DNA of 64,000 nt. It comes from Monarcha castaneiventris obscurior (Eukaryota > Chordata > Aves > Passeriformes > Monarchidae). The position numbers and the translations under genes were made by a program. Below the pieces are notes generated by a model. It was not told the origin of the DNA and did not search any database. It saw only the letters and a program-made list of their open reading frames with translations. Shown piece after piece: positions 28,201 through 38,886 of this stretch. The stretch covers positions 8,834,001 to 8,898,000 of the forward strand of contig JAMPIT010000890.1 of the NCBI GenBank assembly GCA_026261815.1, written 5' to 3'. Numbering within the stretch: position 1 is the stretch's first letter; each line of letters begins with the position of its first letter.

Positions 28201-31200
28201 TCTTCCTGTCTGGTTTTGAGGTCTTCCCCTGCTGTGGTTTTTTTTCTTATCAATACTGCTCCTTTCCAAGCTGTATTTCCAGTCTGTGAGTATGTAAAGG
28301 AATTGAGTAAACTCTCATTTCAGTGCTTGCTCATTTGCAAAGGTAATCCATTTTGCCTGAGACTTGCTTGCTTTTGCTGAGCATATGATTAAATTTGGCT
28401 TGGATATCTTCCCTGAGATCAATTGCTCATTTTAGCTGTTGTTTTTTCCCTAAGTGTCTTGGGGATTTTCGTTGTTGCTGACTTTTTTTTCCCCTTCCCC
28501 TGGCTTCATATCACTCATGTGCTACCAGAGCAAACTTGACATTCAAGTAGGATAATGTTATCAGTTTCATGTTGTACTGTACTGGATATATCTACTTCAT
28601 TCTCCTCTGATCAGCAACAGCAAGTGAAGCAGTAGGTAAGTATTCGAGATGTTGCTGTAAATGGAAGAGAAGAATGGTGTGCATTTTCCTCATTTATTAG
28701 TGTAAGTAAAACCTTTTCACTGTTGAGACAACATTAATGTTAGCTTTCTTTTGTAAAGGTTAAAAATACAGCTGTTGTCTAAAATTCTCACCTTTTAACT
28801 TCAAGACCACTGGGTTTTTTCTTCTTTTTTACTTTTTTTCTTTTGTGTCATTTGCACAATCAAAGCGAGTAAGACAGAAGAGTTTGTTGAAAAAGTTGTT
28901 TGATCCTTCTTCATGTCACAGACCATCACACTTGTTGCACTTACCCTGTATTAATTGTATGTGATTATTGCAAATTTGTACTTTGCCATTATATGTATTC
29001 TGGAAAGGTTTTTGATACTTTATCTCTTGATATCAACAGTTGAAGAATTCAACGTTCCTGGCCCTGGTAATTTAGACCACTGAGTAATCATCCTTCCTGG
29101 AACATCTGTCCATAGCTGAGGGGTTTTTTTTTATACCTTCATCATCTGAAATAAGATTGGTGTTTTCTCCAAAGGATGCACTTTGGAAACTGCAATAAAA
29201 TCTGTTTCTAGAGCTTCTCTAAGTTAAATAATTGGACTTTTAGTTGCTTACTATAAATTTTTGTTGTGTTCTCTCTAAGGTGTCATTCAAAGGAGGAACA
29301 CAAATTTCTAAGTTGATTTTTGATGTCAGCAGTGCTGTGCAGATGCTCCCTTGACACAGATGTTACTGGTAGAACCTGGATCTACATTGGTGATGAGTTC
29401 AAATCAATCAGTCTTTTGAACAGGTGCTTATTAGGTCTTTTTAGCATCAACTTTTTTGATCAGAATTTTGGGTAGTACAAAGTGAAATGGCACAGAAATA
29501 TTGATGTTCTCAGTTTGTAAACCCTTATTTAATCTGATCGATTTGCTGTGCTCATCAGAGGATGAAACCAACTTTGTTTCCCTAGATCTATTTCACATAA
29601 ATCCATGATGTCTGGCATTAATGTACGAAGTGTTCATTGTTTCTCTATCAGCTGAATCCCCTGAAAATATTTCCTGGATCAGTGCTGTGCCACATGCTGT
29701 CAGTGCCTGGTTATTCCCAGTGAGAAGAGACCGAGTGGTACCTCATTTTCCTGTGGTAGCAAGGTATTATCTTGTTTTTCTGGTACAGTGTACAAGATTA
29801 TCACTGTGTGATGAGAATGGCCACTTCTGTCTTTGTGTAACCTATGAGTTAGAAACTTAATGCCTTAATGTTGTTGTTAGATCATGACTGTGTTGTAATG
29901 TTGATAACCACTGTGCCCAATCCCCTTGAAAAAGGGTGTAGCATTACTAAGCATGTTCTTTTTCTTATCTTTAGCTTCACTATTTTTAGACTTGCTGTAA
30001 CTCGTCTAAGCCCCACACAGAAATCAAGAGAATCAAGAGTGTTTGGTGTCCCTGCCCTGGATGTCTAACACTTGTTCCTGTGTTTCCTGCATGGGAATGA
30101 AATCAGACCCCTACATCCCTGCCTGTGTGTCCTCCTGATCATTTGCATCTTGATCAGCTGGGGGAAGGAAACACCCTTCCTCCCTTCCACAGCCAACTAA
30201 ACCTCTCTCCAGTTTGCACACTCCTTTTCCCCAAACATGCTAACTTTCCACGCCTGTAGCAATCCTACAGAAGCGGGTGTATTTAGTGAAGTTGATTCTC
30301 TCATTTTATTCTGTTCGCTTTTAAAATCCTCTTTCATGTGACCTTCTGACAGTCCTAGCAGCTGACCCAAGCCTTCTGCCAGTAAACCATGTTGCCACAG
30401 GACCTTTTCTCTGTAAGGCTTCAGCTGTGTCTCCCTTTTGCCAGGTGCCAGAAGATCAAATTCCTGATTTGCAAGCAGCCGGTAACACAGAGTAATTTAG
30501 AAGGGGTAGCAGTGGCTCTCAAGGAGTATCTTAGGAAACAGAAATTTTTACCAGGTCGTGTGGGAACAAAGTTCATGTGGGTACAGGTTTTGCAATTACA
30601 GAAAATGGCAATAGTCTATTTCAAGAAAAATAAAGGTTTTGCATATTTGAACACTTCTCAGTGTGTTTTCCTTTTGACAGCATGACAGTTTGTCAGCCCC
30701 CTTTTCTTCAGTGCTAAAATTCTAGGCATAGAAATTTTGCCTTCTGATGTAGCTTAAGGAAATCTTTGAAGTAAGGTACATTAGCATATAAACTTTGGAA
30801 CTCTTTGGTTGTTCTTGGGTCGGGATAATAAATGTTTGTTCAGGTGCCCTGTCTTAGGAAGTGAGTGTTTTCTGCCTTGTCACAATACATTAACTATTGT
30901 GCTGTATTTTCATTAAAACACTTGTCGTATTTTTTCAAACCTGGGCTAATTTCTAATTTCTGTTCCTCCAAATGACAAATTTTGAATGTTCTTTTGATGT
31001 TGCCCGCTTCAAGTCAGAATGAAAGTGTTCCTTGCATGTATATGAATGTCTCCCTCCGTTGGGGGATTCATCCCTGCTTGGCAGAGAACATGGAACTGGA
31101 TCAATCATCTGTCACTTAACAGTGTTAAGGATTCCATGGCCTTTATCTCATAGCAATTCTGATAAAATGCTTGTTCCAGTTGCATGGCAAGCATCCATGT

Positions 31201-33107
31201 TTGATAGCTGGTGTCTAACGAGTCAAGTTTTTGTAGGGCTGGCCATATGGCTTGTACCTGGGCAGTGAATCTGAAGCACTCTAAATATTGTGCATTTGCT
31301 TTGTGTTGATGAACTACGCACTTGTTTGGTGTATATGCAATAGATTTGATATGTAGATTTTTTTTTATTAATTACATATACATAAGCCATCTGTGTAGTG
31401 ATTGTGCATTAAGTAAGGTGCAAGAGCTGTTCTCCAGGACAAATGGATATTTTCTGTGGGAGGGAAAAAAAAAAGGGTTTTGAAAAATGAGAACACACTT
31501 AAAGTAGCTGAAATATACGATAACCTTGAATTTTGTAAGCAGAAAGAGTATGAAATGAATGATAATGTATGCCAGCAGAAGTTTTAAAAGTACATTTTCT
31601 TAGAAAATTTGCTAGGGAGAGATGATATTTTCTACATATTGTGTGTGTGGTTTTATATAGGATTTACTTTTGGGTTTTAGTAAGATTAAATAGCGCTGGG
31701 AAAAATCATTGTAAGAATGGTCCACAATAGGAAGTCTGTAGGATGTGTGCACAGGCCAGAGGGACTCATCCTTTGCTTTTTTTGTTTCTTCTGTATTTAA
31801 GTGCTCAGTTGCAATATTGCATTAATGTAGGGGTTTGGAGTGAATTATAAAAGGAGTAGATAACAGCTTCCTTTGGCTGTAAAGCTGCACACTCATTTTT
31901 TTGGCAGTAGGTAAAAGGGCTGATTAGGAGAATGTATTTCCTGCATTTTCAAATATAAACCAGATATTCAGTCATGAAGAAGTCCTTCACTGTTTTCCAA
32001 AGGCTTTTTTTTTTTTTTTTGTCAGTGTGAAATTGTAGTTTGGGTGGAAGACTGGGACATGTGTTAATCCTTATGCACAAAACCAGCACCAAGAAAAGGT
32101 GACTGTATTACTTTTTCCTCCTCCTTCACCCCCTCCCTGGATTCTGAGTGTTTCTGGCTTTAAACAGATGAGATCCCCTAACGACCACATTAGTGCTTTT
32201 AATCCTTCAAAGCAGGAGTGAAAGTGCAATTACCGTACATGAATATCAAAAATACTTCAGTTCAAGCAGTGTTTTTGATGGTCCAGATTTTGTATAATTT
32301 TTAGAAATGAAGATCTAATATACAGCTGTGAGTGGTCCATATTCTGATTGTTGATGCTTGCAATTTTTAAGGTCATCCCTTTAACTACTTAAAGTTGTTC
32401 CTATTTAGATGTGAAAGACCAGGGGTTTTCCAGATCCAGTGTGTGAGGTCTTCTTTCTGCTGGTCTTCTCTTTGACCCACTTAGAGCCGCTGCTGTATTT
32501 GCTTCCGGTGGTTGTGGTGACTTTGAGGAATTTGGAGGAGCTGGGAAGAACTTCAGTAAAAAGGCAAAAATATATTCTGGTGATAGTCACATTCTGCCAG
32601 TGATGTTTTGTTGATGTGTTTTGTAAGGGAGTTTTGGATGATGTGGTAGGTGAAGTGTCATAAGCAGAGGCCTAGATATCCATGGAATCTCTGTTTTCTA
32701 AGGAGGCTCCTTGAAGCAGAAGAGCCTTGGTGTTCCCTGTGGTCCTGCGGCCTGTTTTCCAGGCTGGTATCCCGATTATCCAATGTAGCTGGCCAGCACA
32801 TCCCTGTATGGCAGAGCAGCTGCACCCACATCACTGGGGTCCAGGAGCACAGGAGAAGAGCGAGAGTCGGAGGTACTTGATAACCACAGGCAGAGCTGCT
32901 GGATTCATCCTCATTCGCACCTCTGCAATGCTCTTCAGAATGGGGGTCCTGCCTTCCCCCTCTTTGGGAATGGCCAATATTTGGCACTGCAGGCAACGCT
33001 GGCAGAAATCTGCAAAGAATTTGCCTAAAGAGAAGAGTCATTACATTTGTACATAGTGGAAGAAAGAAGAGGTGGAGAAAGACCCTCGGTGTTATGCACC
33101 TCCTCAA
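25277..33107 (-). other. Purine-rich minus-strand tract with coding-like fragments; possible very old pseudogene
   Basis: The minus strand is A/G-rich over most of this interval. Translated piecewise it gives protein-like stretches of 20-90 residues separated by stops and frame changes. Examples are about 25277-25504 (contains GKTVLVVREIPALGDLANN), 26520-26792 (contains FPGPKLQVVFLHFGID), about 27500-27600 (contains SPGIPVLEEDVACTVILKNG), about 29050-29180 (contains ENTNLISDDEGIKKNPLSYG) and 32405-32590. No continuous frame and no domain I can name is present. Two readings remain: an ancient single-exon or retrotransposed gene eroded by indels, or chance translation of a purine-biased strand, which always yields K/E/R/S-rich text. 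A plus-strand poly-A inside it (27215-27234) does not mark an end of such a copy. The boundaries are guesses. Confidence 0.2.
27215..27234. repeat. Poly-A run of 20
   Basis: Twenty consecutive A on the plus strand. There is no polyadenylation signal with a recognisable transcript body upstream, and I did not see target-site duplications around it. Confidence 0.9.
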
Positions 33108-34790
33108 GACAGCCTCGGACTGCCTTCCACCTAGAGGGGGTTGAAATTGATAGTACTTTATCTAAGAATAACTCATCCCAGGGACATTGAATGGTGCTGT
33201 CCCAGAAGCAGGCGTGTGTCCCTGTTGGATTCATGTTGCACACGTAGCACAGGCAGCTTGCTTGGCAGGCCTGTCTTCCTGCTAGGCTTTTGGCTGGCTA
33301 CCCATCTTACCTTGCCTCTGATAGTTTAACACAGCAGAGCAGCAGGGGGAAAAAGTGCTCTGTCATCATCATATCAGTATTTGCTCTATGAGCTGTGACT
33401 TGATGATGCAAACTTTCTTACAGAAAACAACATCCCAAAACCTCGTAGTGAGGTCTGGGGCTACTGGAGCCTGTGCACGCGGGCCCTGGTGTCCTACGGG
33501 AGCTGAAATCTTTATGCTGGTGCACACAGCTCCTTGAAACTTTTTCCAACACGAGCCTGCTGTTTCCATTAAAGGATTTTATGGGGCTCCCTGCACATCA
33601 TATCTTGCACAGCTTACCATATTGACTCTTAAAAGTGGCTTTGAATACCATGCCAAGGCCCCCCAGTAGCAGCTTTACAGGCTGCTGGCAAGCTGGGAAG
33701 CCGCAGTTGGCTGTCCCCGTGCTAGCGGAGCTCCCTTGCTGGCTTTTCCAGCTGAAATGATGAAGAATCTGCTCTGTTTAGTTTAATTAGACATGACTTC
33801 CTTCCTGAATAAAGCAGGGAGCTCTGTGAAGTGCTACAAGCCCTTGTTCCAGAAGTGCCTTCTTCGAAGGGAAAATGGGTTCTAATCTAATGCCAATGTC
33901 CAATCCCCCTCTGTACCCACTCAGTGCCTGTGCAAAAGACTTCCATGTGGGCCCTAAAAATGAAAACAAAAGTTTCATCATCAAGGTAGTTTCTGTTTCT
34001 TTCAGGAGCCCTGGCATAAAATTATTTTTTCTTGCTTTCAGTTTTGCAAAGTTCCTAAAAAGCCATGAATCGAAATATTTTTGTGGGAAAATCTGACACT
34101 CATTGTCTACACTGGCTTCTCTATGAGTGCTGCTGAAGGTATCTAACCCATTAGTGCTCCTGGATCATTAGGTCTGGAATAACATGCTCAGAGCCTTTTT
34201 GCCATTATTTTAAAGACCCAGGTAGATGCTGCAGCCTGTAGCAGGTGATGGCAGCTCAGAGGCAGGGTGCTCGCAGGCAGCAGCCTTAATTCCACTGTGC
34301 CTGCCTGCAGGGACAATCTGTATCCCAAGTTTTGTCCCAGGCACTTACAAGATGCTGTTGAAGTGCAAAGTGACCTCTGGTAGCCTTAGGACAAATCCAG
34401 CTCCTTTTAAGGTGGATATAGGGGCAAGGATGTCCTGCTCAAACATTGCCACTTAGAAGAAATCTCCTAAGAGGCACATATGGACACATAATGCAGCTTG
34501 GCCTGTTCTTCTGTGTAAATTACTTCAGTGCACGGGGAAAACAAGTGTGTAAAACCTCAGCATCTTATTGCATAGTAATTTTAAAAGTGATGAAAAGATA
34601 TACCAACAACTGATGTATCAGGGACTTAAATCACAGCATAGCTTGGGGTTTTCTAGCAGTGTTGTGGACTGAATAATAGAATATTGAATAAAATACAAAA
34701 ATACGTATTTTTGTTCAGGAGGCTAAATGTTAAAATAGGGAAATAGGACTGAGTGAGATACAAATACACATTATTTTTTTCCCCCTCAAG
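33108..34790. other. GC-richer patch without recognisable gene
   Basis: From about 32,650 to 33,760 the sequence is noticeably richer in G and C than its surroundings, for example around 33,470-33,500 and 33,700-33,735. CpG is still rare, so this is not an obvious CpG island. Small frames occur on both strands and none resembles a known protein. A donor-like sequence on the minus strand (exon side CAGAGGCAAG, intron side GTAAGA) lies at 33305-33320. Confidence 0.4.
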
Positions 34791-34863
34791 AAACACAGAG
34801 CTAAAATTTATCTCCTTAGTAAACCCCACTTAAAGATTAGAGCACTGAAGAAACAAACACTAG
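34791..34863 (+). other. Candidate 73-bp internal exon (splice-site evidence only)
   Basis: A pyrimidine tract (TTATTTTTTTCCCCCTCAAG, 34771-34790) ends in AG just before 34791. A strong donor, TAG followed by GTAAGT, starts at 34864. The 73 bp between them is open in only one frame (24 codons starting at 34791). Its translation, rich in K, L and R, matches no family I know. Internal exons of this size are common in vertebrates, but pairs of good splice-like sites also occur by chance in a window this long. It could be an exon of an lncRNA or of a gene whose other exons lie outside the window. Confidence 0.2.
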
Positions 34864-37800
34864 GTAAGTTTTTAATATAACAAAAACATTGTCTGGCTTT
34901 TTTTTAAAGGAAGAAAGACACCTTAGAGATTATGTGCAAGTAAGGAACATAATGAGAGAAACTTCCTAAACAAGAAGTTTGGTGCTCTGTTTAACTTAGG
35001 TGTGAAGATAAAAAGCTTCAAGGAGACAGGAGAAGTCGAGTAGAAACAATTCTAGATCTAAACAAGCTTCATCACTAAAGAATATTTGAAAATTAATAGC
35101 AGAGTTTTGAAGACTCTGCCAAGGTAAATTCTTTTCAGTGTAATTAGCAAAGAAGGAAGGAAGTGTTCAGTTGTTTGATGCTCACAATCTGCCAGTGTTG
35201 TATTTCTTTTTATAAGAATTTTCTACTTCACATTGCTGTGGTTAATACTTGGAGGGAGGAAAATATAGAACATAAAAGTCAGCACTGAATGGGAAGGAGT
35301 GAACCTAAGAATTGGGCTGGAATGCATGTGGATCCTTTCAAATGGAAAAAAAAGTGGGAAAAGCCAGGCAGGACTCCATGGTTTGCTTTAGACCCAATGC
35401 TGTGTTTTGAGTAGTTTGCCCATCACAAAGTGGTCCATAATGGTCTCTGCTTTTGGTTACTGCTTGTTCTCTAGAGCAGAAGAGCATGTCATAGCATGCT
35501 TCCAGATGTGACTTCCCAGGCTTGAAACACTTCAGTGAGTCATAAAGCAGGGTGTCAGTAGCCACATTTTTCAAGATTGTTATGTTCAGGCAAGAGCCCA
35601 GAGACGAGGGTGTAAAAGGCTGCTCCATGGTTGGATTGCAAAACCATTGGCTCCAGGTTCTTGTGAAGTCTGTGTATGAATATGGCTGGAGCCTGAAATC
35701 TTGCAGCTCTGTCATGTTGACGTGTTTTCCAACTTCTTTTTTACACAAAGACTACAGGGAACACCAGCCAACACGTGGCTTGTGTTATTTTTGAGTTGTT
35801 ATTGTTAGGGTTTTGCATGTTGACTAATGTGTTATTGCTGTGGTGTATCACAGAAATAAAATGCAGCCTTATTTTGACAGGGAAATGTATGTTACGATTT
35901 CCTTGTGATATATTGCACTGCCTTGTTAGTTTGATATTTTCCATTAATGTGAAAGGGCAGAGCAGAGTGAAATAAGGGAGCAGGAGACTGCCATGGATTT
36001 TCCCTCTCCTTGAAAGGCTCTCATGTCCTCTACCAATTAGTCGCCTTCCCTGTACTGCGTGATGTGCTGCCCACTCAGAGTTTAGCTGGCAGTTCACATG
36101 CAGTTTGTTCCCCTGCAAAATCCCTGCAAGCAAAGCAGCTCCACCAGTTTTCCCAGGCTGCTCTGTGGGTCTCTTGGTTGCCAGGCTTGAGAAACTGGAG
36201 TGTGTTCTTCTGGATTTAGTCAGAATATAAAGATCCAGGCATTTTCAAGTAAGTGTGATCCTGCCTATTTTCAGATTAAGGAGTTTATTTGAAACAGTTT
36301 ATATAGATTGCTTCAGGTTGTTTTGGGGTGTTTTTTGTCATGATTTTTGATGTGTAAGCACTCAAATTTTATGTTCACTGCCAGGTTTGCTGAGGTTTAA
36401 TGATGCAGGTAATTTATGGGCTTTACTAGAGATGGAGATTTATGGAAGCAAAAATTTATGCAATTAGATACATTAGTGTATTTCTATTTAACTTTTAGAG
36501 TAATTAACTTTAGAAGTTATTTGAACAGTTGGTAAAAGTTTTATGATGATATGGCTGTATTATGATTTTCCAGTCAGTTTCACTTTCACTGCATTGTTTC
36601 GTTTGCTTGGCTGTTCACTTACTGGTCTGATTTCATTCAGTAGGAGCAGCAATGATTATAGACATTAATTTCCTATAAAGAGCTTATGTTACTCTGTTAA
36701 AACCTAACTCCTCAAAAATAGTCCTGTGAAAATTCCTCTTTGAATAGGAAGTTTGAACAGCTGATCTTGATAGGTCATAGAGAGCAAATGTATTACTTAG
36801 GGGACGGGGTGCCAACCTTTTACTTCTACGTCAGAGCAGTGTCTAATGCAGAATAATCCTCAAGATGTGACCGAGACTGCTCATGTTGTAGCATTAGAGG
36901 AGAAGCACACGCCATTGCCACTCTGAGGCAGAGGTTTTAGATGGTATTTGGAGTTGTATTTCAGGGGACAGGTGGAAGTAATGATGACAATTAGAATGCC
37001 TTTGATGCCGCATTTAGCAAGTGCTCTTTTACGAAAGTGGGCAGATCAAACAACAGGAAGCTGTTCCCTCACTTGTAATACGAAGCTTGGCTTTACAGCC
37101 AGTGCTCTGTCTGAAAATCTGCCTCTCTTTTGCAGGCAGCAACTAAACTGTTGCTTTCCCTGCTGCCCTATTTCCCCTGGTTTCCCTACTGGGTTTGCTT
37201 CTCTGTGCAAGTTTAATGCCAGAGGCACATATGGAACCAAGTCAGTTCTTTGTCACCTGAGGAACATCCCTACTATACAACTGGAAGGGCCTGGAAGCCT
37301 CCTGTCCCTCTTACAAAGCTTACACAGTGGCTGTGCTCAGGGCAAGCAAAGTGACTTCCCAAGTTAGGGAATTCTGGCTATGAATTTGGGGCTAGTGCAT
37401 TTTTGTCCCCATGAGTGATTGACTCCAAAACCCTGATGGTTCCCACTATAAATGTAACCAGATGGGACCAGGTGGCCCCGAGCGTCAGAATTTTGCCAGC
37501 ACATCTGTTAGAGACAGCAGAAGTGTAACATATGTTCACACTGGTCTTTCAGTGGTGGCTTTCATTGTCTCAGCTGACATTTAACAAAGACCATTCTAAT
37601 CCTCCATTTAGTTAGGTGGCTAATAAACACATCAACTTCACAAAAACTATGTTTGCTTGTAGTCGTCCTTCTCTAAGACACTGAAAAGCAAGAACATGCT
37701 GCTGGTCCAACTGGTTGACTGTTGTCTGGTTAAGAACTACACTCCTGCAGTCGTCAAATACAGCAAATCTGTGCTATAGACCCGAGTCCTTCAGTAATAT

Positions 37801-38701
37801 GTCCTTTAAAACAGGGACCCACATGGGAGGTGTCTCGTGCTTCCGCCGACTTGTCATTTGCTGGGTTTTGCCGCATTCTGTGCTGTAAATCTAACTTACA
37901 AAAAGAGAGATGAGAGATTATGTAAACTGATTCTGTAAACTGAACGGAAAGATCGGTTCCATATGTAATACTTTATTTCTTTTGTGTTTCTTGTGACTAA
38001 GAAAGGGGTGGTAGAGGACATAGGAAATGCACTTGAGTTGGGTACATGTGGATGAGCTGATATTTGTAGTGACTTGGAGTTGTGAACATAAGCTGGTGTG
38101 TGCTATTCAAGCATTAGTCTAGCAGTTCTGTCTTTTTTTTCATCCTTTTTGTATTGCATGTGTTTAGCATATCATGGTTTGAGGTTTCATGGTTGAGATG
38201 CAGCTTTGGAGTTCTGTAATGTGACTTGTTACATACTCGGAACAACAAGGGTCGAGTTTTGCATTTTTTTTTTTTTCCTGACATGGAAAGGCATCTGCCA
38301 ATTAGCCTGAAACTTTCAGGGATCTCCTGCTGTTACTTCTCAGCCATGAACACCTTGTTAAAGTTTATTCAAAGTCAGTGCTCCATGTTGAGTTGCTGGA
38401 ATACTGAATTGTTCTTTCCACTGGGACTTGCTTGATTGGAGTGAAGAGAGCACAGCTCCCTGCCAGCATACCCTGTGTACCAGTGACTTGTGCTTGTAAG
38501 CATGAGGGAATAGTGCAGGGGCTACAGCAAGCAGCAACTTGGCACATCACACTATTCATGCATTTTCTAGTGGCCACTTCTTTAAGTTCTTCTGTCATCC
38601 AGGAGGATGTACACAGGCATCTCACAAATAGTAACATGTATAAACCCACCAAAGTGATTATTAGGCAGTGCACATTCATGTGACTGCTATGAAGCTTTTA
38701 A
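34864..38701. other. Non-coding stretch, no gene recognised
   Basis: Frames up to 139 codons exist (36948-37367 plus, 35338-35748 minus, 35741-36133 minus). They overlap opposite-strand frames and contain no recognisable motif or splice context. A 10-mer, TGTAAACTGA, repeats at 37921 and 37934. I saw no transposon ends until the CR1 tail at 38.70 kb. Confidence 0.6.
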
Positions 38702-38770
38702 TGCAGGGGGGTTGGACTAAATGACCTTTAAAAGGTCTCTTCTTACTCAGTCTGTTCTATGATTCTATAG
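38702..38770 (+). mobile_element. CR1 LINE, 3'-terminal fragment
   Basis: The sequence holds the diagnostic 3' end of avian CR1 elements in plus orientation: GGGGGTTGGACTAAATGACC, then the short hairpin-like CTTTAAAAGGTCTCTTC, then the terminal TTCTATGATTCTAT. CR1 insertions are usually truncated at the 5' end and end in a short repeat of this octamer rather than in poly-A, and this copy fits both. Only about 70 bp can be assigned, so it is a severely truncated non-autonomous relic. It supports an avian or archosaur origin of the window. Confidence 0.93.
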
Positions 38771-38822
38771 TGTTAGGTGCACATTCTCGTAATATTTGAA
38801 TAGTAGAAAATACATTCTCTGC

Positions 38823-38886
38823 ATTTTAATAGCTTATTAGCTATTAAAATTCTCTGGTATTTTATATAGTATATTTTATATACTAT
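38823..38886. repeat. Two adjacent AT-rich perfect hairpins
   Basis: The first inverted repeat has arms ATTTTAATAGCT (38823-38834) and AGCTATTAAAAT (38839-38850) with a 4-nt loop. The second has arms ATAGTATA (38866-38873) and TATACTAT (38879-38886) with a 5-nt loop. Both arm pairs are perfect. They begin about 50 bp after the CR1 3' end. They are AT-rich, so cruciform extrusion is possible. No transcript context is visible. Confidence 0.85.

Noticed and set aside
28611..28640. Donor-like AGTAG/GTAAGT with an upstream TCTGATCAG acceptor-like site
   Set aside because: It would define a 21-bp exon with a weak acceptor. Such pairs are common by chance.
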